DNA from: Botrimarina mediterranea
GTDB lineage: Bacteria; Planctomycetota; Planctomycetia; Pirellulales; Lacipirellulaceae
Assembly: GCF_007753265.1 (NCBI RefSeq)
Contig: NZ_CP036349.1
Span: 5,142,861 to 5,206,860 of the forward strand
Reading direction: 5' to 3'
Length of the DNA stretch: 64,000 bases
In this document: piece after piece, positions 34,807-45,901 of the stretch
Numbering within the stretch: the first letter of the stretch is position 1
Layout: each line of letters starts with the position of its first letter
The notes under the pieces: generated by a model
Seen by the model: the letters and a program-made list of their open reading frames with translations, nothing else
Database searches by the model: none
What the model was told of the DNA's origin: nothing
Position numbers and translations under genes: made by a program

Positions 34807-36695
34807 TTGGCGTTTCGGGCGCGGGCGTCGGATGTGCCGCGCCAGACGATCTCGGCGGCGGGGCGGTCGGGGTCGTCGACGTCGCTCTGGATGGCGGCGA
34901 GTTGGAACTCGCTCCAGCGCTGGCCGCCCTGATGACGGGCGAGGACGTTTTGCGGCACGGTCAGCTCGACCTCGTAACCGCCATCGACGCGGCGGGCGGC
35001 GCCCTTCACGCCCTTCATCTGCCGGCGGCTGCCGCGGTTGGCGAACGCGCGGACGGTCGCCTCGCCGTTCTCGTCGGGCGCCGTCACCGAGAACCGGTAC
35101 GTGCCGCCGCGCTGCCGGGGGTCAGCCATCCGCTGCGAGTCGGGCCGGGCGTCGAGCAGCCACTGGAGGCGGTCGCCGGCGACGAGCTTCTCGTCCGTCA
35201 CCTTCGCCGAGAAGATCAGCCGTTCATCGTCCTGCGCGACGGTGAACGCGAACGAGCCGTCCTTCGGCCCGGTCCAGTCTTGGATCTGGCCGATCAACAG
35301 CGGCTTCTCGGGCGTCTCGTAGGCGGGCTCGGGCCAGGGCTCGATCTCGCCGTCGAGCGTGAAGTCGCCGTCGTAGAACGGGCAGAGGTGGCGGCGGTCG
35401 ATGATCACGGGGATCACCCGCTCGGCCGAGAGCGGCGCCCCGTCGCCCGTCGGCTTGCTGCGGACGATCGCCGTAAACGTGCCGCGTTGCAGCGACTCGA
35501 ACGCGATCGGCTCGTCGAAGCGGATGCGGATGCGTTGCTCGTTGGATGACTTCTTGTCGGCGGCGATCTTGAGGCCGTCGGGCTCAACGGTTAGGCCCCG
35601 CAGTGGCAAGCCATCGATGCGGCCGGTCAACTCCACCGCCTCGGCGAACTCGTTGTCGAGCTTCACCGATAGTTCGCCCTCGGAGAAGCCGGTGTGGTCG
35701 TCGATCAAGATCGGCTCGACCTCGACACGGACCTGCCGCAAGAAAGCGCCGAAGCGCTTCGCGCTCTCCTCGGTCACCACGTCGGCGGGCAGGATGCCGT
35801 CGAGCCGCAGGTTCACCACGTGCGGGCCGTCGGGCTCCATCGTCAGCCACATAACGTGGTCGAACTCGCCGTACTCATTGCCGCGTAGTAGCGACCCGCC
35901 GCCAGTCGTCGCCAGCGCGTAGTACTGCTGCTCGTTGCGTTGGTACTGCGCGTAGTGGTGGACGTGCCCCGCGAAGACCGTGTGCGGCCGATCGACGAGC
36001 ATCGCTTCGACCTTTTTCCAATTGGTCGGGTCCTCGTCGCCATTCGCGATCGCGCGCTCGGCGTAAGTCCACAACGGCTTGTGGAGGAAGACGAGCGTCC
36101 ACCGCGCGTCGGCGTGATCGGCGAGGTCGGTCTTGATGAAGTCGAGTTGCTCTTCGCTGATGTGCTCGGGGCCCGGGTCCTCGCTACACAGCGCCAGGAA
36201 GTGGACGCCGCGGTAGTCGAACGAGTACCACTCGCGCCCGAACTGCTCGCGCCAACGCTTGTGCAGCTGTGGGTTGGTGACGTCGTGATTGCCGGCGACA
36301 AAGAAGAACCGCATCTCCATCTCGTCGATGAAGCCGAGGAACTCCTCCCACATCTCGTCGATCCGCTGGGGGTCCTCGGTGTAACCCTCGATGAGGTCGC
36401 CGACGGACATCACGAACTCGGGCCGCAGCAGGTTGAGCTTTCGCACCGCGTCCATCCAGATGCCTGGACGGTGTCCGCCGGTGCGGTCGGTCATGATCGC
36501 GATCTGAAACCGATCCGGATCATTGAGGTGCGGCTTGTCGGACCAAGGCTTAGGCCCTTCGATCGCGGGCAGCACCAGCGCTGAAGGGTACTTCGCCTGC
36601 GCGGCGGCGTCCTCCGCATGGTCGTGGTCGTGCCCTTCATGGGCGACCGCGACCGAGGCCAAGCAACCGAACATCGCCAACAAGAGTTTCTTCAT
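34779..36695 (-). CDS. Secreted metallophosphoesterase with C-terminal CBM9-like domain
   Basis: 638 residues with a signal peptide (cut near AVA-HEG) followed at once by a His/Asp-rich stretch HEGHDHDHAED that could bind metal. The calcineurin-like core is at about 55-290: TDRTGGHRPG in place of the usual D-x-H, SVGDLIEG, FVAGNHDVTN, LHKPLWTYAE and FAGHVHHYAQY. From about 440 a beta-rich region (DGEIEPWPEPAYETPEKPLL, QDDERLIFSAKVTDEKLVAG) resembles family-9 carbohydrate/DOMON modules. It probably hydrolyses phosphoesters outside the cytoplasm; the substrate is unknown. Confidence 0.87.
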   Translation of the reverse strand: MKKLLLAMFGCLASVAVAHEGHDHDHAEDAAAQAKYPSALVLPAIEGPKPWSDKPHLNDPDRFQIAIMTDRTGGHRPGIWMDAVRKLNLLRPEFVMSVGDLIEGYTEDPQRIDEMWEEFLGFIDEMEMRFFFVAGNHDVTNPQLHKRWREQFGREWYSFDYRGVHFLALCSEDPGPEHISEEQLDFIKTDLADHADARWTLVFLHKPLWTYAERAIANGDEDPTNWKKVEAMLVDRPHTVFAGHVHHYAQYQRNEQQYYALATTGGGSLLRGNEYGEFDHVMWLTMEPDGPHVVNLRLDGILPADVVTEESAKRFGAFLRQVRVEVEPILIDDHTGFSEGELSVKLDNEFAEAVELTGRIDGLPLRGLTVEPDGLKIAADKKSSNEQRIRIRFDEPIAFESLQRGTFTAIVRSKPTGDGAPLSAERVIPVIIDRRHLCPFYDGDFTLDGEIEPWPEPAYETPEKPLLIGQIQDWTGPKDGSFAFTVAQDDERLIFSAKVTDEKLVAGDRLQWLLDARPDSQRMADPRQRGGTYRFSVTAPDENGEATVRAFANRGSRRQMKGVKGAARRVDGGYEVELTVPQNVLARHQGGQRWSEFQLAAIQSDVDDPDRPAAEIVWRGTSDARARNANYARFERVD

Positions 36696-36745
36696 CCGAT
36701 GTCGTTCCGAGGGTTGCTGTCTGTCAGAAGCCGCGCCGCATCAAC

Positions 36746-36834
36746 GGTAGGAGGCGTCTCCCGACGCCGATTACGGCCTCTTAGCCGCACACGGAATGGT
36801 GCGCGTAATCGGGGTCTGGAGACCCCTCCCACAA
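36746..36834. repeat. PR-B palindrome, copy 6
   Basis: Arms GGTAGGAGGCGTCTCCCGAC and GGGGTCTGGAGACCCCTCCC with GCCGATTACG/CGTAATCGG. Upstream of the metallophosphoesterase. Confidence 0.8.
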
Positions 36835-36983
36835 GGGCGCCTATCGGCGCCGCATCTCAAGCGACAGCGACCCTACGCGACACTCGCCACGTGTGCAACC
36901 ATCGCTGCGCAAGGTCGCGCTAAGACTACGTTAAGAGCAATACACAACTTGATAAACAAGGACTCACGCCAAGGCGCGAATCT

Positions 36984-38456
<1,473 letters not shown>

Positions 38457-38493
38457 GCGTTCCTCCCGTGGCGTACGCCTCGGGGATTTGTAG

Positions 38494-38511
38494 GGTGGGT
38501 CGTGACCCACC
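38494..38511. repeat. Short palindrome GGTGGGTCGTGACCCACC
   Basis: Small hairpin between the PSD1 and DUF1501 genes; same unit as at 22698-22715. Confidence 0.6.
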
Positions 38512-38563
38512 GAAGATTCTTCATGCGAGCCCCGCGGCGTAAGCCCAGGGAGTTGGATCAAGT

Positions 38564-41530
38564 TTACTTCGTTAACACCGCGTCGAGGTTCAGCACCACG
38601 TTCGCCACGACCGTCAGCGCGAAGCGTTCATCCGCGCCTTCGCGCGCCAGCGACTCTTCGTAGAGTTTCACCAATTCGTCAACGCTCTCCTTCGGCAACG
38701 CCCGCCCCGCCGCTTCTTCCGCGGCCCAAGCGATCCGCTCGGCAGGCGACGCGGCGGGGCGCGCGAGCATCCTGTCCGCAAGCCCTTCGGCAAGCTCGAC
38801 GTACGCCGGGTCGTTGAGCGTCACCAGCGCTTGCAGCGGCGTGTTCGTTGTCGGCCGGCGGGCCGTGCATTGGTCGCGCGACGGGGCGTCGAACGCCACC
38901 AGGCTCGGGTACGCCGCGGTCCGCTTCCAGTAAGTATAGAGCGCTCGGCGGAACCGCTCGTCGCTCTTCTCCGTCTCCCAGGTCTGGTTGTTGTAGACGC
39001 TCCGCCAAACGCCCTCGGGCTGGAATGGCATCACCGGGGCGCCGCCGAGTTTGGCGTTGAAGCGCCCCGAGAGCACCAGCGCCTGGTCACGCACCATCTC
39101 GGCCCGCAGCCGACCGCGCGGCCCGCGGGCGAGCAGTCGGTTGGTCGAGTCGCGTTGCGCCAACTCCGCCGTTATGCGCGAGTCTTGGCGGTAAGTCGCC
39201 GACAGCACCAGCTCACGCAGCAGCGGCTTGATGCGCCAGCCCATCTCGTCACGGAACCGCGCCGCCAAGTCGTCGAGCAAGTCGGGGTGCGAGGGCTCGG
39301 CGCCGCTCGAACCGAAGTCGTCGAGCGTCTCGACGATGCCGGCGCCGAACAACTCGGCCCAAACCCGATTGACCATCACCCGCGCCGTCAACGGGTTGTC
39401 GCTCGAACCCATCCATTGCGCGAGGGCAAGGCGGTCGCCGGCCTTGCCCGGTAGCTCCTCGGGGACGGCCGGCTTCACCTCCTCGGTCGGCGACAGCCAT
39501 GCGCCGCGGTCGAGCATAAAACTCTTGCGACGGAACGCGTCGGCTTGTTCGACAAGCACAGGCGCGGCCGTCGAGGGGATCGCCTTCCGCTGGGTGACGA
39601 GTTCGAGCTCCCGTTCGCGTAGCTTCCGCAACGCCTGGTCGCTCGCCAACGCGGCGACGGTGGCGTTGTCGGTCGTTGCAAGCCGGAAACGCTGCATCAC
39701 CAGCGGCCCCTGGCCGTCGATGGCCATGTCGTGCTTGAGCTCGACGCGCAGGCGGTCCCCCTCGCCGAGCGTCACCGGTTTGTCGAGCACAAACACCGCC
39801 CACCGCGGTTTGCGCATCCGTGTGTAGGCGCCCCAACCCCCCGTGCTGTCGTTGATCGACTCCAGGGGGCTGAAGAACCCCTCGGCCTCGTCGGCAAGGA
39901 CTTCGACGAAGAGCAACTCTTCCTCGGGCGTCTTGGTCGCTTCGTCGGCGCTGGGTTCCGTTGTCGCGCTGACCTTCTGCGTTCCTTCGTCCGCATTGTC
40001 CGCGCGATCGATCAGCACACGCAGCCGAGACAGGATGAAGCCATACTCGGGCAGCTTCAGCGCGGCGGCCGGGTCGAGCGGCGTCACGTCGATCCGCAGC
40101 GCGGCGATCGGCGCCGCCGGGGCGGCGCACTCGATCGTATGAATCGAGCGGTCCGTCACCGTTCCCACCGCGACGATCTCGGGTCGATTGTCACTAGCGC
40201 GAACTTCGAGCTGCGTCTCGCCGGTCGAAGCCGCCTTCTCGATCGATAGCGGACGCCACACGCCCTCGCGCTGCGCGGCGTTCCGCCCGAGCTCGTAGAC
40301 CTGCTGGCGGACGCTCGATAGCTCGGCGTCGATCGCGGCGGCTTCGTCGTAACGTGTCGGGTCGCTCGGCACGGCGAGTTCCGGCCAGTCCTCGGTGAGG
40401 TCGGCGTCGCGCGTCGAGTTGAAGAACGCGGCGAAGCGGTAGTAGTCCGATTGCCAGAGCGGGTCGTAGGGATGATCGTGGCAACGGGCGCAGCCCATTG
40501 TCATGCCGAGGACGCCCTGCCAGGTCGTATCGACGCGATCGACTACCGCCGCCCAGCGGAACTCTTCGTCATCGGTCCCGCCCTCGACGTTCGTTTGGGT
40601 GTTGCGGTGCAGCGCGGTAGCGAGCCGGTCGGCGATCGTCGCCTGGTCGAGCAAGTCGCCCGCCGTCTGCTTGAGCAGGAACTCGTTGTAAGGCAGGTCC
40701 GCGTTGAACGCGCCCACGACCCAGTCGCGCCACGGCCAGATGTCGCGGTGCGGGTCGCGTTCGTAGCCCATCGTGTCGGCGTAGCGCGCGAGGTCGAGCC
40801 ACACGCTCGCCCAGCGCTCGCCGAAGTGCGGCGAGGCAAGCAGCCGATCGACGGCACGCTCATACGCCCCCGGCGCCAAGTCGCTCTCGAACGCGACGCG
40901 TTCCGCCTCGATTGGCGGCAGCCCAACGAGGTCGAACGAAACGCGTCGCAACCATTGCGCGCGGTCGGCCTCGATGGCAGGCTCCAGCCCCTCGTTCTCA
41001 AGCTTCGCCAAAACAAAAGCATCAATACGCCTGCGGCCCCAGTCGGTGGCGGCAGCCCCCGGCAGCGCCGCAACGCGCTCCGGCGCGCGGAACGCCCAAG
41101 GCGCCTCCCACTTCGCGCCCTCCGCAACCCAACGGCGCAACGTCGCGACCTCGTCGTCGCTCAGCCGCCGCCCGTGCTCGGCCGGCGGCATCCGCATCTC
41201 GTCGTCAGGATCGGCGACACGATCGATCAAGTACGACGCCTCGACCTCGCCCGGCACGATCACCGCGTCGGTCGAGTCGGTCGGCGCCAGGGCCTTTTCG
41301 CGCGTCACCAGCGACAGCCCCGCGGCCTGCTTCACGCCGCCGTGGCACGCTAGGCAGTGCTGCACGAAGATCGGCCGCACCTCTTTGTTGAAGCTGATGG
41401 GGTCGTTAGAGGCGACGGGGACTGCGGGTTCTGGCCGCGGCTCGTCTGCCGCACTGAAGCCCACCGCCACGAAGACCCCTAGCGCAGCCGCGACAGCGCA
41501 GGCGACGGCCGGTCGGGTCGAGAGGGGCAT
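38564..41530 (-). CDS. PSD1 cytochrome (PSCyt1, DUF1549, DUF1553)
   Basis: 988 residues with a signal peptide. A single c-type heme site HCLACHGG lies near residue 59 in the PSCyt1 domain; a later CARCHDHPYDP near 345 is a second CxxCH. DUF1549 follows (RRIDAFVLAKLENEGLEP) and DUF1553 is near the C-terminus (RVMVNRVWAELFGAGIVETL, TPLQALVTLNDPAYVELAEG). Between them is a module of about 250 residues that may bind a ligand. The role of this planctomycete family is unproven; a link to polysaccharide breakdown or extracellular redox steps is often proposed. Confidence 0.93.
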   Translation of the reverse strand: MPLSTRPAVACAVAAALGVFVAVGFSAADEPRPEPAVPVASNDPISFNKEVRPIFVQHCLACHGGVKQAAGLSLVTREKALAPTDSTDAVIVPGEVEASYLIDRVADPDDEMRMPPAEHGRRLSDDEVATLRRWVAEGAKWEAPWAFRAPERVAALPGAAATDWGRRRIDAFVLAKLENEGLEPAIEADRAQWLRRVSFDLVGLPPIEAERVAFESDLAPGAYERAVDRLLASPHFGERWASVWLDLARYADTMGYERDPHRDIWPWRDWVVGAFNADLPYNEFLLKQTAGDLLDQATIADRLATALHRNTQTNVEGGTDDEEFRWAAVVDRVDTTWQGVLGMTMGCARCHDHPYDPLWQSDYYRFAAFFNSTRDADLTEDWPELAVPSDPTRYDEAAAIDAELSSVRQQVYELGRNAAQREGVWRPLSIEKAASTGETQLEVRASDNRPEIVAVGTVTDRSIHTIECAAPAAPIAALRIDVTPLDPAAALKLPEYGFILSRLRVLIDRADNADEGTQKVSATTEPSADEATKTPEEELLFVEVLADEAEGFFSPLESINDSTGGWGAYTRMRKPRWAVFVLDKPVTLGEGDRLRVELKHDMAIDGQGPLVMQRFRLATTDNATVAALASDQALRKLRERELELVTQRKAIPSTAAPVLVEQADAFRRKSFMLDRGAWLSPTEEVKPAVPEELPGKAGDRLALAQWMGSSDNPLTARVMVNRVWAELFGAGIVETLDDFGSSGAEPSHPDLLDDLAARFRDEMGWRIKPLLRELVLSATYRQDSRITAELAQRDSTNRLLARGPRGRLRAEMVRDQALVLSGRFNAKLGGAPVMPFQPEGVWRSVYNNQTWETEKSDERFRRALYTYWKRTAAYPSLVAFDAPSRDQCTARRPTTNTPLQALVTLNDPAYVELAEGLADRMLARPAASPAERIAWAAEEAAGRALPKESVDELVKLYEESLAREGADERFALTVVANVVLNLDAVLTK

Positions 41531-41612
41531 GGCCTAGCGGGCGGACAAGGGGGAGGCGGCGGGGGGACTCGTCCCACGCCATCCCACCCATTTTACACGA
41601 TCCGCCGCTGAC

Positions 41613-43094
41613 TCACGCCTCGGAATGGCCACCCCGGCTTAAATCGCGCCGGGGGGTCTCGATGCAATCGGCAGCCCCCCTCCGCCCCCCGCGGCGGTTG
41701 GCCCACACCACGGCGCCGCCTAGGAGCGTCGTAAGCCACGCGGCGACGTAAGGTGACCTAGATGTCGCCTCCCCCTCTTCGAGCCGCTCTACGTGCCTCT
41801 CAGAGCCTCTGAGGGGGGTCTGGTGACCTCCGTCGCGCGGCGTCTCAATCGCGGCCGAACCCCGGTCCTTCACGGCCTGGGTTCGCGGCAGTTCCGGCTT
41901 CACCGGCGCCTCGTCCCGCACCCCCACGGCCGACTCCCGGACCGGGGGGGCGATCGTTTCGAAGACCCCGTCCGGCTCGGCGGGGACCGGCAGCGTCCGC
42001 ACCCACGACTCGACCGCCAGAGCGGCGTCGCGGGCCGAGACCATGTCGCCGGTGTCCGCTGGACGGCTCGACGCGGCGAGGGCGACCGAAGGCGCCTCTT
42101 CCGCCCCGGCAGGCAGCAGGAGGGCCGCCAAGTCGATCATCCCGGCGCCGGGCGCCTCGACTCCCGCGGCGGGGGCGGGCGTCGCCGTAACCCGTTCCAG
42201 CGGGGCGGCCGCCGTGCGGGACCGCACCGTCTGGCTGTCGAGGCTTTCGGTCGCCGCCTGGGCGGCCTCGTCGCGGAACCATTCACGCAGCTTCGACAAC
42301 AGCCGCGACCCGCCGCCGAGGCCGTCGGCTTCTTGGTTGAACTTGTAGGGCGAACCGTTGGCGTCGCCTTCGTCGCCGCGCGTCAACGATCCCTCGAGCG
42401 TCGGCGTCGCCGGCCCGGTGTTGGAGTCGGTCTGCGACCACGAACCCAGGTCCGTGTCCGTGACGCCGTCACCGTCGCCGTGGTAGGTATCAAACTCGTC
42501 GCCGATCCAGCCATCCGTGTTGGGACGGCCGTTGCCGACGAACGCCTCGCTCTTGTTCAGCAAGCGTTGCAGCGCTTCGGCGAACGCCGAGCGTTGATCC
42601 GCCGTCGTCAGCTCGCGGTCGGGCAAGGTGGCGAGAATCGCTTCGGTCAGCGCCGGGTCCAAGTTCACGAAGTCGCCGGCGGCGTCTCCGCTGAGCAGCG
42701 GCGTCGCAACTTGGCTTTGGTGAATCCCGCCCCAAACGACGGTCAGCCCGGCCCGGTCCACGGCGCTATCGGCCGACAATCGCACCGAAGTCGGGTCGCC
42801 CCGGAAGGACTCCGTCGTGGCGTTCAAGCCGCCCAGCACGAGGGAACCGCTCAGCGTGAATTGAGCATCGCCGCGCGTGACGACATTGGTGACGCCAGAC
42901 GTCGAGAAGTCGATCGCCGGCAACTGCGAATCCGAGTCCAACTTCAACCAGCCCGTCGAAGCGATCGGCAGGTAGGTGAACGTCTCCTCCGCCGGCGCCT
43001 CGGGCGTCGACGCCGTCGTCGCGCTGAGCAACCGGCGGTCTTCGTTGCGCTCGAAGCGCAGCGCGCGGTAGTGGGGCGAACGGGGGTGCGTCAT
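41613..43094 (-). CDS. LEPR-like surface protein of unknown function
   Basis: 493 residues. The N-terminus YRALRFERNEDRRLLSATTA resembles the planctomycete LEPR-type sorting segment (FE-LE-R-LLSA). After it comes a beta-rich region (SGSLVLGGLNATTESF), a Thr/Asp/Gly-rich part with TYHGDGDGVTDTDLGSW, a long Pro/Ala linker, then a C-terminal TM helix (PYVAAWLTTLLGGAVVWA) with a basic tail. The ATG overlaps the stop codon of the kinase gene (ATGA), so it is translated with it and may be its target or output. Confidence 0.65.
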   Translation of the reverse strand: MTHPRSPHYRALRFERNEDRRLLSATTASTPEAPAEETFTYLPIASTGWLKLDSDSQLPAIDFSTSGVTNVVTRGDAQFTLSGSLVLGGLNATTESFRGDPTSVRLSADSAVDRAGLTVVWGGIHQSQVATPLLSGDAAGDFVNLDPALTEAILATLPDRELTTADQRSAFAEALQRLLNKSEAFVGNGRPNTDGWIGDEFDTYHGDGDGVTDTDLGSWSQTDSNTGPATPTLEGSLTRGDEGDANGSPYKFNQEADGLGGGSRLLSKLREWFRDEAAQAATESLDSQTVRSRTAAAPLERVTATPAPAAGVEAPGAGMIDLAALLLPAGAEEAPSVALAASSRPADTGDMVSARDAALAVESWVRTLPVPAEPDGVFETIAPPVRESAVGVRDEAPVKPELPRTQAVKDRGSAAIETPRDGGHQTPLRGSERHVERLEEGEATSRSPYVAAWLTTLLGGAVVWANRRGGRRGAADCIETPRRDLSRGGHSEA

Positions 43095-45901
43095 AGGGCG
43101 CCTTCCTTGCCGGACGCTACCGCCGGCGTGGACGTATGTTTATTCACCGATGACGATTGATCAAGAAAGACTTCGCGTTTGGTTTGGACGCGGGCGGCGT
43201 CTTCCACCTGGCCCATCCGTCCCAACAACTGAACCTGATTGGCGTACAGCATCGCCAGCAGCGTCGGTCCGGGCTCGTCCGACTTAGCGATCCGCTCTTC
43301 TTCCAGACGCACCGACTGGGCGAACGCGTCCGCCGCCTCGTCGAGCCGCCCGCTGTCCCGCAGGACGACGCCGCGGTTGTTCCACAGCGCCGCGAGGCTC
43401 CGAGTATAGCGGTCCGTCGAGGGGAACGCCTGCACCATCGCTTCTAGTTCAAGCTGCGCCCGATCGAACGCCGCGTCGGACCGGTGGCGTTTGCCGAGCC
43501 GCGCTAGCGACGCGCCTTCGCTCGCCAGGGCGACGGCCAGTTCGCTGCGGTGCCGCGGCACGAGCGGCGAATGCTCGACGAGCAGCGCCAACTCCGCCGC
43601 GGCGTCGCGGTACGCGTCCGACGCGTTGGCCCACTGCCCCCGATCGGCGGCGAGCGCGCCGCGGTTGCCTAGCGCTAGCGCCAGGTCGGCGCGATAGATG
43701 TCGTTTCTGGGATGGTCCTTGACCAAAGCCGACAGCTTCTCGACGGCCCGGTCACACTCTTGAGCGGCGCGGTCCGGGTCGGCTTGCCGCAAGAGCGTCG
43801 CCAGCGAGTTGTGCGCGACGGCGAGCCGTCGGGTGTGCCCGGTGTTTTTCGGATCGACGCGACGCGCGACGCCCAGCAGCTCGATCGCGTCTTCCAGACC
43901 GCGTCGCGCCGTGGCGACATCGGATTTCGCGACCGTCGCCGCGTCCGAAAGCGCCGCCGCCAAGTCGGCCATCAACGCCGGGTCGTTCGGCGATTCGTTG
44001 AGCAAGCTGCGCCGCAGATCGACCGCCCGACGCAACTCGGCTTCGGCGGCTTCGTTGTCGCCCTGTTGCGAAAGGAGCAGGCCGCGGTTGGTCAGGCAAC
44101 GCGCGAGCCAGTTTGTCGCTTGGGCGTCGTTGGGCCGGTCGGCGATCAAGGCCTCCAACAACACGACCGCCTCGTCGTATTGCCGTCGGGCTTCGGCGAA
44201 ATCGCCGAGCCCTTCCGCCGCCACGGCGGCGTGGACGCGAGTCTCGGCGACAGCCACCCCCAACCGGGGATCGCCTCCCCATTCCTCCAAGAAGTAATGG
44301 AAGTGCTCGAGGGTGTATTCAAGCGCTTCTTGCCGGACCTGCTCGGCGCCGGGTATCGAAGCGAGCTGGTCGCTAAAGTTCCCGCTGAAGTGCTTAAGCA
44401 CCCCGAAGGCGTGCTCGTAGTTGCGCTCCGCATGCGCGCGGTGTATCTCCGACTCTTCGAGCGCCACCGCAACGAGCACGGCGCTAATGGTCGAGACCAC
44501 CGCCACGACGCTCATCGCCGCCGCGGCAATCGCCACCATCTTGCGACGCCGACGCATCCACTTGCCGACACGGTCGGCCACGCTTGGCGGGCGCGCGATC
44601 GTCGGCCGGCCGTCGAGGAATCGCAGCAGGTCGTCGCGGAGCTCGCCGGCCGACGCGTAGCGTGTGTCGCGGTCTTTCTCCATCGCCCGCATCACGATGT
44701 TTTCGAGATCGACCGGGATGGCCGAGTTGTGCCGCCGTGGCAAGATCGGGTCGTCGCGCTCGAGGCTCTCCAGCAGCCGTACGCGGTCTTCGCCAGGGCA
44801 CGCATGCTGCAACGTGAGCAGTTCGTAAAGCGAGGCGCCGAGCGCGTAGACGTCGGTGCGGCCATCGACTTGATCCGCGCGGCCGCGGGCCTGCTCGGGG
44901 CTCATGTAGCGCAGCGTGCCGACCACGTCGCCCGTCGCGGTGACGCCGAGGTCCGTCTGCATCCGCGCCAGGCCGAAGTCGGCGACCCACACCTTGCCCC
45001 GTTCGTCCAACAGCAGGTTCGAGGGCTTGATGTCGCGGTGCACCACGCCCAGGTCGTGCGCGTGCTGCAACGCGTCGGCCGCGTCGGCGGCGAGTCGCGC
45101 GGCGGCGAGGAAGAACGACGGCGACGCCGGGTCTTGCCCCAGCGTCGGCGGCGCTTCGCTCGGCGCGACGCTCATCGGCAGCGGCGTCAACGCCGAGAGC
45201 GTCCCTTCCGGCGCGGTCGTGGCGTCGGGCGACGAGCCCGCCCCCACCTGACGCCGCAACTCGGCGATCGCCTGGGCGAGGGTCTGCCCCTCGATGTACT
45301 GCATCGCGTAGTAGTGGACGCCCCGCTCCTGCCCGATCGCGAACACCGGCACGATGTTCGTGTGGTGCAATCCGGCGGCGGCTTGCGCCTCGTTGCGGAA
45401 GCGCGAGATCTGCCGCTGGTCGAGCACCGCGGCGAACGGCAGCACCTTCAGCGCCACGCGGCGGCGCAGCGATTGCTCCTGGGCCTCGTAGACAACGCCC
45501 ATGCCCCCGCGGCCGACTTCGCGGACGATGTAGTAGTCGCCGATCGAACGCGGCGGGCGATCGCCGGCGGGATCGGACGCGCTCTTGCCGCCGCCATCGA
45601 TCGCGACGCCGTTTCGAACGGGCCCGGTGAGGTCCCCCTCACGGTCGCGGGCCGACTCGACCGCGGCATGAATCGCGCGGACCCCGTCCAGGTAGCCGAC
45701 GAGTTCGTCGCCACAGTCGCGGTAATGCTTCGCAAACTCTTCGGGCGAATCCGCGTCGCCACGCTGCAGCGCGGCGGCGTACTCGTCGAGGACGGCGATC
45801 AGCCGTTGATCGCTGTCCGAGACCTCCGCGAGTCCTACTTCGGCAGGCGCAGCGGCGAACGAACGCGTCGCGTCATCGAATCGTAAATGATCGGTCTTCA
45901 T
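43091..45901 (-). CDS. Membrane Ser/Thr protein kinase with TPR sensor
   Basis: 936 residues. N-terminal 110 residues are acidic (EYAAALQRGDADSPEEFAKH), a segment common in sigma-factor-linked planctomycete kinases. The kinase domain spans about 120-430: GRGGMGVVYEA loop, catalytic VALKVL Lys152, VVHRDIKPSNLLLD, ADFGLARM and GTLRYMSPEQARGR. One TM helix near 465-490 (VAIAAAAMSVVAVVSTISAV) precedes about 430 residues of TPR-like helical repeats outside the membrane. It probably senses an external or envelope cue and signals inward; the overlapping upstream ECF sigma factor is the obvious target. Confidence 0.92.
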   Translation of the reverse strand: MKTDHLRFDDATRSFAAAPAEVGLAEVSDSDQRLIAVLDEYAAALQRGDADSPEEFAKHYRDCGDELVGYLDGVRAIHAAVESARDREGDLTGPVRNGVAIDGGGKSASDPAGDRPPRSIGDYYIVREVGRGGMGVVYEAQEQSLRRRVALKVLPFAAVLDQRQISRFRNEAQAAAGLHHTNIVPVFAIGQERGVHYYAMQYIEGQTLAQAIAELRRQVGAGSSPDATTAPEGTLSALTPLPMSVAPSEAPPTLGQDPASPSFFLAAARLAADAADALQHAHDLGVVHRDIKPSNLLLDERGKVWVADFGLARMQTDLGVTATGDVVGTLRYMSPEQARGRADQVDGRTDVYALGASLYELLTLQHACPGEDRVRLLESLERDDPILPRRHNSAIPVDLENIVMRAMEKDRDTRYASAGELRDDLLRFLDGRPTIARPPSVADRVGKWMRRRRKMVAIAAAAMSVVAVVSTISAVLVAVALEESEIHRAHAERNYEHAFGVLKHFSGNFSDQLASIPGAEQVRQEALEYTLEHFHYFLEEWGGDPRLGVAVAETRVHAAVAAEGLGDFAEARRQYDEAVVLLEALIADRPNDAQATNWLARCLTNRGLLLSQQGDNEAAEAELRRAVDLRRSLLNESPNDPALMADLAAALSDAATVAKSDVATARRGLEDAIELLGVARRVDPKNTGHTRRLAVAHNSLATLLRQADPDRAAQECDRAVEKLSALVKDHPRNDIYRADLALALGNRGALAADRGQWANASDAYRDAAAELALLVEHSPLVPRHRSELAVALASEGASLARLGKRHRSDAAFDRAQLELEAMVQAFPSTDRYTRSLAALWNNRGVVLRDSGRLDEAADAFAQSVRLEEERIAKSDEPGPTLLAMLYANQVQLLGRMGQVEDAARVQTKREVFLDQSSSVNKHTSTPAVASGKEGAL

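Noticed and set aside
43712..45886. 724-codon plus-strand open frame
   Set aside because: Exact shadow of the Ser/Thr kinase gene, whose motifs are unambiguous on the other strand.
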